A stretch of 64,000 bases of DNA. It comes from Archegozetes longisetosus. Its lineage: Eukaryota > Arthropoda > Arachnida > Sarcoptiformes > Trhypochthoniidae. Below the pieces are notes generated by a model that made no database searches, was not told the origin of the DNA, and saw only the letters and a list, made by a program, of their open reading frames with translations. The translations under genes were made by a program, and so were the position numbers. This document shows positions 36,465-48,146 of the stretch, in pieces. Position 1 is the stretch's first letter. The number at the start of each line of letters is the position of its first letter. The DNA lies in assembly GCA_018873245.2 (NCBI GenBank), contig JAEMBT020000001.1, positions 16,460,220-16,524,219 of the forward strand, given 5' to 3'.

Positions 36465-39400
36465 TCAATGAGTTGTCGCAAAATCATTACCATTTGTAAG
36501 TTGATTATGATTTTGAGCGTAAGATTCATCTTGACTCTGATTGAGAACTCCATCCTCAAAGACGGCATGTTTGTCATCGACAAGAACATTATGAATGAAG
36601 ATATCTGAGTCTGAATTGGTGTCACACAAACAGACATAATACAAATCATCAGATTTTTCAATGAAAGTGCAAGCCAGATAATAGCCGCGTTTGGAAAATC
36701 TGAGCACTTTATCCCTGGCAGCTGCAGTCCAGCCTTCGGTTTCACCTAAAATTGGTTTAATTCCGTATATACTGACACGTAATGCTTGTGTCGGAAGCAT
36801 CAGGAATTCACGTTTGATTAAACGCAGATCTTTGAAATCAGTCACTAAAATTCCTCCGTAATCGACAAAAGTCACTGTAATATTGCGGTCATTGGGTTTA
36901 GGATGAAGTTTTGTAATACGGGCTCTATGCCAATGGCGATCACCTATGATTTCATTTCAAAACAAATAAATTCATTGAATAGTGAAAATTATTTGGCTGA
37001 GAGATGATAGAAATCAGTTTGAATTCATTTGGCTAAAGACTAATTCATAGAATTTATAAAATGCTAACAACCTGGAAATTTGGTGACCACCGGCAGTCCG
37101 AGACAGAGAAATTGTTTGGGAACTCTCCACTCGTCTTCATCGCAATAAGAATAGAAGTCTAACTGTGCCATCAGTTTTTCGAGAGCAGAGTGATAATTAT
37201 CACCTTTGAACTGAATATAAACTTCAGAGGGGCTGACAGCTGAACTGATGAGAACAGCGACGTATTCATTATTATCGACCTGTACTCCGGGCGGCAACTC
37301 CAATGGTTTGTACTGATCGCCAGGCAGTGCCACATTTGGCGGCACACAATCAATTATTGTGATCGCAATTATATATCTTTGCAGACGAGTACATAAACTC
37401 ACCCATGAGTGGACTTCGCTCTCAGATTTGAGAAAAGCCCTATTGATTCCGTCGACAACTTTCAACTCAATTGGAGTTCCGGTCTTCAAAACATTGAACA
37501 GATGAGTGGTATCACAGATTCGCATTTGCGACAAATCAATGTCTCCGTAATTGATCTTATATTCTTCAAGAAAACATGGCAATGGAAGACCTGATGGCAT
37601 GTTCAGTTCTATCAGTTTAACGATTCGTGCAATTATAAGGTCTGGAATGTTTGATAGATAACACAGAAGCGTTGAATCTGAAAATGTAATCAATTATGAA
37701 ATTTAGAGGGACTATAAGAGAACAACTAAAGTATTACCAGTTGTTGGAACAGGTTTTGGTTTGTCAAACTTTTTGAATCTTGCGTCGTGTAGAATGGGTT
37801 CACTGGAATCTTTTGGTATTTCGATGGCAAAAATAGATGGAAAACTATAGAATAATTCCATTGGAGACTGAAATCCCCAAATGCGTGAATCAAATACCAA
37901 TTTAAATTCTTTTTCATATTCTACAATGAACTGAATGGCTTGAATTCCGTTAGGAAATAAGCTTAAAATGCGGCGGAAGTTCTGGATCGCTCTTTTATTC
38001 AGATCTATGTGCGATGTCGGAGATGTTGAAGGCGTTGATAGATTTGATATATTACTAGAAGTTTGTGGAGTTTCAATGGGTGTCACTTTGCCTCGAGTCA
38101 TACTATTCTGTGTTGTTACAGAAGTGGTAGTGACTGTGGCCGATGTTGTGACTAACTTCACTGTTGTTGATGATGTTGTTCTTGTGACTATTGCCATTGA
38201 ATGCTCATTTGTTAAGAATGTAGTTGTCAAATTTTTTGACAGATTTGTTGTGGAAGTTGTCTAAAAATCAAATTAATTTAAACTCATATATGATTTACTG
38301 TATGTGAAAAAGGTTAAGTTTGATGACTTACAGATCGAGTTAGTGAAGAATCTAGTCTTCCGACAATGGATCGAGAGCTGTTGGCAGAGTCGGACTTTGA
38401 TGGCATTATTTTGTAAGTACTCGTTCCGGTCGGAATCAGTGTCACCAATTGTGGCATTGACTTGAGGCAATCGACGAGTGAAGAGAAGCCAAACTTTTTC
38501 CAGTCTAATGATTCTTTAAACTGATATTTATATCTGGCGTCAAAATTGAATAGCATTAACCCGTCCTCCATATCGCGCGAAGACATCAATTGTCTTAGAT
38601 TATCCTTTAATTGAGTTTTAGTTAAAAATAAGACAAAAAACATTCGCAACAAATATGTTGAATACCTTGATATCAGATGGAACAAATGGTGACTTCGATT
38701 TAAGTTGTACTTCATGTCCAGACAAAGGCTGAGTTATTGTGTTTAGAGATGGGTTTGAATTAGCTTTAAGTCTCTTATAATTGGCTGAATTTGGGTTCGG
38801 ATGACTAGTCATGTTTCTTGTAACAGTAAAGTTTTGCCACTTATTCGGTGATTTACTTCCTTTGAAGTTGAATGGATTCGATTGTGTTTGTGGTGCACTT
38901 GTTCTGCTAAGTTGCAAGTTGGCTAAAGATATCAGTGAATATCAAGTGTTTACATAAATTTAATAAATATATGATCATATTATTGTTTAGTATTCTAGTA
39001 GTTAATCAATATTATTTAAATTTCATTTTTTGTCTTAAAACAGATCTAAAATATGTCCTAAAGTATTATCTAATGTCAAAATATATTGATTTAAAGCTGT
39101 CACGTAGTTATTGAAATCATCTAATAGTTCAGTTTAAATACTTATGATCTAGAGGTAAATGTGTTTATAAGAAATATTGATAATGTTTTTCTGATTTTTA
39201 TGTAATTTAAGAGAACATTTAGGCGACCTTTAGATAAGATCTTAATATCTAATTTAAAGATCACTATTAGTTTGAGTCCAGAATAGTTTAAAATAAAATA
39301 CTATGAAAACCAACTAAAACAAAAATCAATAAATGAGATATAATTACAATTGAATGACTGTGGAAGAAGTGGTCGATTGTGAAAATGTGTCATGTTGGAC

Positions 39401-39930
39401 GCATAAGGTAGTGGAGTGAGAGGAAATTGAGTGGAGAATCTGAATCTGTTGTCAGGACTGGTACGAAATTTACTATTAGATACCGGACTCTTTTTCTTTG
39501 CTCTCTTATTCTTCGCCTGTTCGGCAACCATTTTCACGATATGTGCCGTCGATTCGTCCGCAACAGGAAACAAGACAACTGTATGGATATATTGAAGATC
39601 GCCATACATTCGGACGACATCCGGAATAGACTTCAAGAATTGAATTAAGGATTTGAAGCCAAACTCTCTGTACGGCAATTGCTTTCCTATTATTTCATGA
39701 AAATATAGTTACAAATAATTGATTAATTGTTGTGTTATTAAGAATATGATTGAAACAAATATCTGTTAATAATTGATATGAAATAATGTAATAGATGATG
39801 AAAAAGAACCTTCAATTTCTTCATATTCATGACATAAAGTGTTGAGTCGAAGTCCGTTGGGATGCGGTATTACTAACGATTTAATAATTTGTTTAGTTTC
39901 TTGTAACAATTTAGTTTCATTTTGATCCAT
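36465..39930 (-). CDS. LOTUS- and Tudor-domain protein (TDRD7/TDRD5-like), germ-granule / piRNA-pathway type
   Basis: Seven exons, high to low: 39930-39810, 39686-39348, 38922-38666, 38604-38332, 38260-37738, 37677-37072 and 36943-36465; 865 residues to the stop at 36465. LOTUS 1 (about 6-90) matches TDRD7 (GLRLNTLCHEY, FGFKSLIQFLKSIPDVV). LOTUS 2 lies at about 240-310 (FGFSSLVDCLKSMPQLV), LOTUS 3 at 418-490 and a fourth LOTUS-like unit at 510-590 (GLPLPCFLEEYKINYGDIDL). An extended Tudor domain follows (about 620-845): HWHRARITKL, VTFVDYGG, LPTQALRVSIYG and IFIHNVLVDDKHA. LOTUS domains bind RNA G-quadruplexes or Vasa, and Tudor domains bind dimethyl-arginine on PIWI proteins. A Thr/Ser-rich linker fills 331-413. 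An alternative donor, AATG|GTAATG at 36491/36490, would skip the stop and lead to the exons at 34791-33841. Exon limits are hand-placed but all phases agree. Confidence 0.88.
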
Positions 39931-41516
39931 ATTAATCAATCTATTAATTGTTTGCTTCAGTTCATCATAAATTGCTATTTATTTGTATTGTTATTTATTT
40001 TCATTGACTATTTTATTTAGTATTTCATGTCTGAAAGGAGAGATAACATGTGACTTGAAGTTGCGCCAAAATATTAAGTATATTCATATTCAGTCTTGAA
40101 ATACTGTGTTTGACGATTTTGCGCATTACATCCACTTAAGCTATAATCGCATCTTTACTTAAGCGATGCTTAAGCAATAAAAATTCGTTTTATAAGCTTA
40201 TAATTATTTGAAATTTATTAATGCCTGTACAACTTTATAGTTGATAAATATTTCAATATTATTAGGTTATAGATAATTTTTGTATTATTTTTCTAGTTTA
40301 GTCTGTACTAAATGTAGTTAAGTAACTACATACTCAATCAATTTGCTTAAGGAATGCTTTGTGAATTACTGCATTCACAAGTTAGGTTGCTTAAGTAAGG
40401 TTATATGAGCCTCTAGCTTAAGTGATCTAACTTTAGCATCAATGCGAACAAGGTATAAAGATGTTTCTGATTGTATTAAATGATGTAATACTGGAACTAA
40501 TGCTTTTTAACATGGGATTTGATATGGATTATTTAAGGCTTGTCCTTTTTAAGTTCATTAATTATTTTAGCATAAAATCAAATGCAAATCACTGAACTCT
40601 TCTGAAGCTAAATAATTATTCGTGAATTAATTGTAATGCTTGGTTGAACTGAAGATAAGTTAGGTTAGGTTAGATTGAACTTGAATCATGTGATCCGCAA
40701 ACTAGCCCTCAATGTCATTTTCTGATAAACAACTAGATAAAGGTCTAAAACAGCAAATAATTTTAGAGACCATTCACAATCTCAAGGTACAAAATATACC
40801 ACTTTTTCATGAAAACACTCAATAATTTACTTCGAATTCAAAAAAATGTCTAAGGTCTTATTGAAAATTGAACTTAAATTTATATCATAAAAGTTTACTT
40901 AAAAACGAGTTTTACTTTGTATGAAGCTAACAGCCCCTGAATGTTATGAATCTGTTTATAATTGACATGGGAGCGATTTTCTGGAGGGACTCAGTGTAAT
41001 AAATGAATATATTTTTGGGATGATAAAATGAGAACTTAATGATTTAAGCTAAAATAATTGTGAGTTTACTATTAGTGAAAGTTAATTTAGTCAATTAACT
41101 GTTTGATTTAGTAAATTTTTGCGTGCCTCGAATACTCTTGAGCTTGATTTACAAATCAAAAATTTTAGTAAATTGATCTTTAAAAAATCAGACTCAAATT
41201 AGTCTTTAAAACTTAATAGTAAAATAGTATTATAAAAATGGTTCTTCCTTTCTATTTTATCACGATTATTAGAAATTTAGTTCACTTCAATCAAATAGAG
41301 AAATAGTTTTGCTGATATAATAACGAAAATCGAACTGAAATAATATATTCAGCATTTCAAGAGTCTGAGAATTGCACGATACCATGATAAGAATATCTAA
41401 CAAGTTTTATTAGATCATTCTACCAACATTATTCAAGCACTCTAAGATTGGAGAAGATGTCAAAAACGTCGCCTAAACAACTAACATCATTTGTTTACAT
41501 CACAAATTATTATCGA
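39931..41516. other. Intergenic DNA upstream of the LOTUS/Tudor gene
   Basis: AT-rich; the Tudor-gene promoter should lie in the first few hundred bases. A short TTAGGTTAGG string occurs near 40657. No gene seen. Confidence 0.55.
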
Positions 41517-42125
41517 CTAGCTAGAAATACGGGCAAAAGCCCGTTATTAAGTTCATAAAAAATAAATATTTAAAACTTTATTCAACAAATAAATAGTTCT
41601 TTAAATAGAGATTTTTCAATTTTTTTTCTCTCATTTAGTATTAGTCTATAAACTTAGAATAACTCTAAAGCCTTACTAAATCTTCGACGACTTTATTAGT
41701 CGTCGAATCTTTTGCTTGTATCACAATCACTAATATTTGTAATAATATAACTACATGCACAAACACAGATACAAAATACACTTAAAATTTCACTTTAAAA
41801 AATCTTAAAACAATATTAAAAAATTTAGCTTAATTTTACTAATCGTTGTTTTCGTTTGCTATGTGTGCGAGTTACTTGCATGTAGTGCAATGTCTTTTCT
41901 TGTTCAGAACTTTGCTTATTTAAATCGTATCGTGTTTCAATTAAGTGGCGTATTCACGAAATTCAAAAATAGAATAGTAGTTAAATTTTAGTCTGAAAAA
42001 TACTTTAATTAACTCTTTGTGTCAGATGAAAAACATTGAGACCAGTCTGATTTCTCTGTGATGACCACGAAGAAAGTTTTTGACTGGTCGTACAGAAAGA
42101 GCATTTAAGCATTTTATTATATAGA
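41517..42125 (-). mobile_element. Non-autonomous Helitron (609 bp), both ends intact
   Basis: Read on the minus strand the element starts at 42125 with A|TCTATATAATAAAATGC, the classic Helitron 5' TC terminus. It ends at 41517 with the hairpin ACGGGC-TTTT-GCCCGT, a short spacer and CTAG|T. The host A on the left and T on the right fit the AT target, and no target duplication is present, as expected. The hairpin arms are perfect six-base complements about 8-12 nt from the CTAG end. There is no Rep/helicase coding frame, so it would rely on an autonomous relative. Confidence 0.75.
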
Positions 42126-44782
42126 TTAGTTTGATTGATCGCAAAGATATGTGAAATCTAATGATTACATGAAAGAGTGATCTCTAGAGTTGTAACGTAA
42201 ATAGATTTTAATGAGAAAGAAAAACTATTGAAAAGAGGATCCATTGAAAGTTTTGATACAATGAGGCTATTATCGTTCAAGTGAAAGTAAAGTAAGCTTT
42301 AATTCAGAAGCCATTCTTAGCTCATTTTTTACTCTTCAACGCATTCTTAGTAATAAAGAAATTACTAAATAGTAGATAGAGTAATATCCTCATAATAGCG
42401 AAGTTTCATTATAAGAAATTTACAGTCCGATCAATTTTGGCAGTTTAGGCAAATATTTAATATTAAAAATGTCTTGATATAGCAAAACCTGTCCAAGTTG
42501 AACACATAGTTAATTGGCATTTAAAGGTTAATGACAATTAAGCAATTTTTTCTATGGAATTGTTTAAATTGGTTTTTAAAGAACAACTTATGCACCATTG
42601 AGAGTTAGGCAGATTCTATTGTACAATAAAGTCAGCAAAGCAGGTATAATATAATAGTATATTTATGCTTCTCATCACACAAAATTGACATTAAACGCCA
42701 AGAAAAGTAGATGTACAAACACAATAATTGTGGACAAATATTAAGTGCATAATTATTTAAATTTAATTATTTACGTAATATAATGAAAAAATGACAAAGT
42801 TAGATAATAAACTCATACTATTATTGATATGCATTGATAAGTAGAAGAATAGACAGAATATCATAAATGAAATACATAAGTTTATGAGAGCTTGCATATA
42901 ATAATAAGTTTCTAAATACTTCGGTCCTTGAACTAAGTTAAAATGAGGTTTTGCTTGTATTTGTGTTCTAAAATAAACATAATTATTTGACTATGATATT
43001 CTTACATGTTCTTCAAAGTGAAAATAATTTGAACTAAAGAATACTAGCATTGAATCGTCTAGTTCAAGAACCTCATTCGGTTATGATCCTTTGATGTTAA
43101 AAATGTTTTGCTGATATTTCATCAAGACTTTCTGAAATTGATTGCATTTGTAGTGAAAAAAATATTTTAAAAATATTTTTCTTAAAGAAAGTTTGAAATT
43201 TTTAGACTTTCTCGTATCGATTATTAAGCAGGATAAACAAAATACTCAATTTTTTTCTGAGAAAAATTGCACTTTGGAAGAAATCCATGAATTCTTGAGA
43301 TGGAGGCTTAAGTGTCTCAACTTTGGCGTCCACTTATTTTAAGAATGTATGATATCCTAAAATATTCATGATTCTCATCGGTGAGCGCTATGTGAATAAA
43401 ATGATAAAATATTGTAATGAAAATACTAAGATAATAGAGATCTCATAAGTACAGTCCTTGAGCAGAACAAGGAACTTCAGAATTATATTTCAATTTATTT
43501 GATATATAGTTATAAACTTTATTAGTGTTCAAAAGTTACGTTTTAGTCCTATTGAGACCACTCTGAATTCCAGACCAGATGTTTGACGGAAAATTTTGAT
43601 GAAAAATACTTTTGAAGTTCAAGATAAGCCAAACAGACAAAGAAGGGCTTGAAATATTGATAATTTAATAACCCCTAAGTTTCTGGAAGTAATTCTCATG
43701 AATTTTATGACTTATAATACTAAAAATTTTTATTATCTCATTCATACTAATATTCTCATAAGAATATTCCTTTATTAAACATTTAACATATTATCAAGTA
43801 ATTGAAAACATGAATTTTTAAAAAGAATTCCATTTAGGTAACATAAATATTAATAATAGAATAAACGAATTAGATTAATGAAAAAATACTAAACTCAATT
43901 CTGAAAGTAAGTCACAGATAAATAGAGATAATATTCTAAGTCTATAGAGCATGTGATCATTAGAGCACAGAGTAAGTTGCAACGCGTCGGAGGAGGATCT
44001 GATATCTAAGAAATTTCATCAAATTCTGATGCATCGAAAAGAATAGAAATGTCTGTTTCAAAGTGAAATTTTATTCAAATTTTAATTTCTTTTGAAGAGC
44101 AATAGAATTTTTAAGTACTGTCATAGTTATTAGTGTTGGGCTTTTTTGTTGTAAATTGGAATCAGAAGCTTATCGATTGAAATACTAAATCATTACATTC
44201 AAGATGCAGTCTTTATTAAAGCTCCCAATTCTAAAGCATAGAATAAATAGAATAATCATAAGAATAATACTTTTGAAGTAAATTGTCAAAGATATTTTAA
44301 ATTTGAATGAAGTGCTGTTTTTGGAATAGTTCAGCCGTAAGTATTCAGAATATTCAGATTCTATTGTATTTATTTGCGATTATTCGGTTTCCTTCAGGAT
44401 TGAACGCAATTGTGTTCTTTCATCTATTGATAGAGTATGATTTTGACACATTGTTTTCAGTATCCTAGTTATGATACAGGTATTGTGTCATCCAAAAATA
44501 ACCTTACTCCGAATATAAAGAATTATTTAAGTACCACCCATATGGAATTTTCAGACATCACCACTGATTTTAGGAAAGGTTAAAGTACTTTTTATCATTT
44601 TATACTAATTAAAAACTTAGTCATTAAACGCATAAATTGACATTTATTAGAATGGTTGACGAACATTTATAATAGGTGAGCTGTCATTGTATGGCAGATT
44701 AAATGGAATAAATATATTAAATTAAAGGTTTAAATTCTACGAAAAGTGCTGGCAATTTTACTGAAAAAAACATAGACTTAAC

Positions 44783-45267
44783 TCAGTGCGACTTCGTTTT
44801 AGGCGACCTTAGTAAGGGCAATTTTCACTATAAGCAACTCAATTCTGGGTCACCAGCAGATTTACTATTCTAATAGTATAAAACTTTTCTTATTGTGGGT
44901 AACCTTATAATAGATAAATCTCCATTATAGGCAATATTGTTAGATAGTAGGCATAACTTTTGCTTTGCATCATTATCGGGATTGACGTTTGTGATAATTA
45001 GAAAAGTGATCTTGGCAAACATTTCGCATCCAAGTAAACAACTAATGTGGCAAAAATAAGAAAAAAACCAATTTCTTTAGATATAAAATACCAGATTAAT
45101 CAATTAATAGATTAGAATGTTTATAACAAAGAGCACTTTAAGTTGTAATTAAACTGAGTACCCTGAGTAAAAGTTATTAACTTACATTGAGTATAGGCAA
45201 TACTCTTTACAGGCAATTATACAGTATCTGATAGGAGCGAATTCACTATAATGAAGTTCTAGTGTAC
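44783..45267. mobile_element. Possible decayed pogo/Tigger-like element
   Basis: The left end CAGTGCGACTTCGTTTTAGG and the right end, read inverted, CACTAGAACTTCATTATAG, resemble each other and the CAGTNGAACYTCGTTATA pattern of pogo-like termini. TA follows the right end but does not directly precede the left end. Several internal ACTATAAG / GGCAATT words echo the termini. Low confidence because similarity is weak. Confidence 0.3.
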
Positions 45268-45319
45268 TACTTATAGGAAACATACAAAACTTTTCTTGAT
45301 ATCAGTCGTATTATAGCTT

Positions 45320-45600
45320 ATTTTAAGCTGAATAATTAATTATTTGACTTAAATTAAAAGTATACCCAAAAACTTAATAAATGATAGCAACCAGAAGTGG
45401 AGCGTGGAGATGGTAAGCTTCCGTAAAACCATAGTATTTTGAGATAACAAGCCTATAAAACATTGAATGGAGTAATGAAAGAAGATTGTAAATTAAGCTT
45501 GGCAGCAGATTGATGCGCGTTATAGTTAGGTTGACATAGCGGCAGCCTCTTTCTTGTTGCTATCAAAGATAATTAAGTTCTCAGCTGTATATTAAATGAA
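45320..45600 (+). repeat. Left arm of a long inverted repeat pair (about 280 bp)
   Basis: The core 45458-45575 matches the reverse complement of about 47160-47275 with many identical blocks (GATTGTAAATTAAG, CAGATTGATGCGC, TTTCTTGTTGC). Weaker similarity extends outward to AAAAACTTAATAA and inward past TAATTAA. The two arms enclose about 1.5 kb without a coding frame. Confidence 0.65.
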
Positions 45601-47129
45601 GTTGATGATGAACAAAGACAAACAGATTTGCAGTATTTACGAAGAAATTATTGTAAACATAGCCCAGGTATTATTTAGGTAACTGAGCGCAAACTATTAA
45701 CTATATTACACTTAAAAGTTAATCAAATAAAACACAAATACTTTTGAACACATGTTTGATTAGTTGAAAATAATTGAATTGAATTTGCAATCAAAAGCAA
45801 TAATGGAAACAAAGATTGAATATAAAATAGAGGAAAAGAGTAAATTAAAAATTTAGAATAAACGATAAAGAATTAATGTAAAAGTTGTATTTATTTAGGT
45901 TTATTACAAATACTGATTTTGTCATATATGTAGTAATTAAATAACTATCCTTTTAATATTACAAAATTGAACAAATATTAATAATACCATACAATGTTTA
46001 CAATAATTAATCCATATTTAACTTTAAAATACAATACTTATATAATTGTATTAATATAAAGTTTATTCAAATGGAGATAAACTAGAATGTATCAATTTTA
46101 TTTATCATTTTTTAAATCAATTATATTGTTACGAATGAAGCTATTATTTGGAAGTTGATGAACTTTATATATGAAAAGCCTATATATTGTATACAATGAT
46201 GAGATGACCTTAAAAATAGAAAACTAATATTGTTAACGATTACTAGTAAAAGAGATTAAAAGCTAATTAATAACATAAGCCAACAAGGACTAAAATAGTT
46301 GACATAAAGGTCGTTCACTATTAAAGTGTTAATCTCATGATTGATTCAATATTTGATAAAGCATTGACTCATAATCTAGCTTAAATTGCAAGTTTTATCA
46401 AACATTTTATAAGAATAAAGAGCTTTAAGATAAGAATAGCTTCTATTGAATAGAAAATACAAATTGGAGACAATGAGACAATATAGCTTTAGATCCTTTG
46501 GTTTATCTTTGTAATTTTTGAATTTATCTTAGTTAATTTTTGAAGAACTTTTGAAGCTTAACAAATAGATAAAATAAACGCTTGTTTTGTTTAATAGAGA
46601 ACATTTAAAACAAATCTTTTGGATGGATAGATAATGAGATATGAGAGTGAAAAACTAGAAGTTTTGAACTTTTACAAGCGAAGAACGTAATAAATCTTAA
46701 GCGATTGAGCAATTAGAGGTTTGAAAGGTTTAGCTATGAAAAGATGGTAGGTTAAAGCGGACATCTCACCCTTTGAGAAAGTGCTGGCGACGAAGTGTTA
46801 GCGTAAACTCTTAGTAGTTAAACTAAGAATAGATTATCCAGTTGATTAATTATACCATAATGTATTCCTTACACTACATTAATTCCTTTGTGATTCACCT
46901 TGAAGTAAAAGGGAAAGAAGTGGTAAGAACAATTGCTATTGTGGTATTCAAGTTGAAAGGAGACATTGTCGTAGGATTGAAGTAGAGAATAGAGACTATT
47001 ATGGGATCGAAGTTAAATAAACTAAGAAAGTCTCGCAACATTGATTTAATAAAAGAAACTAATTGCAAGCATACTATAGTTTATATATTGAATAATAAAA
47101 TTGATATAATTAGAATAGATAAACTTTTT

Positions 47130-47400
47130 GATTGCTATTTACAATTGAAAAGTTAATAATCCGCTGGCGGCAACAAGAAAGCTGTTGCTATATCAACCTG
47201 ACTGTAATGCGCATCAATCTGTTCCAAACTTAATTTACAATCTGCTTTCATTACTTCATTGAATACTATATATTTCTTGGTATCTGGTATATTATGATCT
47301 GATGAAAGGCATTACAGCTGATTTCTGTAGTGGATTATTAAGTTTTTGAGTATACAACAGATCAATTAAACAATAATTATTGATCGATATACTAGATTTC
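47130..47400 (-). repeat. Right arm of the inverted repeat pair
   Basis: Inverted copy of 45320-45600. With the third, direct copy at 22640-22765 this makes a dispersed family, so the pair may be either two independent insertions or the ends of one foldback-like element. Confidence 0.65.
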
Positions 47401-48146
47401 AAATTATTCTTACAAATAGGCAAATATTATACAAGTCAAATCATCAAGCTTTTATAATCACTCGATAAGTTTAGAGCTCGAGCGCTAAGCATAATTGACA
47501 ATATTTTAAAACTTAAAGTGAGATTTTCTCAACAAAACCTCTGGAAATTGAAACAATTTCAGTATATGTACTGAGTATTCATCCTTGCTTGGAAGCTATT
47601 ACTCATTGCTAGTATATACAAGAAAGACATGCTATTAAACAACAATATCAACTTTTAATAATTTCTTTCCGATATACGGCGACATTCGTGCTCAACACTT
47701 AGACTCCTATTCGAGATTTTCACATTCAGAACTCGGACTCAGACTCACTAAGCTTTCACGTTGGAACTCAAGCTCGCACTTATGGTGACGAGCTTTTAGC
47801 ATGATGAATCTCATTGAATATAAGACTATTAGAAAATTTCAGATGCCCACTCTCGGGAGTGAACGCGAGAGACTTGAAACTTGAACTTGACTGAATAGAT
47901 ATTTTTTGATTGTAACTGAAATGGAAACATGGAGCAAAGAAAATTTACAATACATTCAATATACAGAGCGTGTCTTGTACACTGTTATTTTTCGAAGCAT
48001 GAAATGTTTAAAGTGCTTTGAATGCTACACAAATAGAAAAATGTTTCTCTTTTTTGTCCTATTCAAAGTAAAAGATTTGTTCACTTAGATATTTCGCTCA
48101 AATGTTTGCCTCTGGAGCCCAATCCGTATCTATCCATTAAGCTATG

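Larger units (their letters stand above)
42126..48146. other. Intergenic DNA with decayed DNA elements and an inverted repeat pair
   Basis: AT-rich, no gene recognised. It contains a possible pogo-like relic at 44783-45267 and two inverted copies of one repeat at 45320-45600 and 47130-47400. Short frames such as 47906-48088 have no protein-like features. Confidence 0.5.

Noticed and set aside
37968..38264. Valine-rich plus-strand frame
   Set aside because: It is the antisense image of the Thr-rich linker of the LOTUS/Tudor protein.
47906..48088. 60-codon plus-strand frame upstream of the GPCR stop
   Set aside because: Random-looking composition, no signal, no neighbours on the strand, and no similarity recognised.
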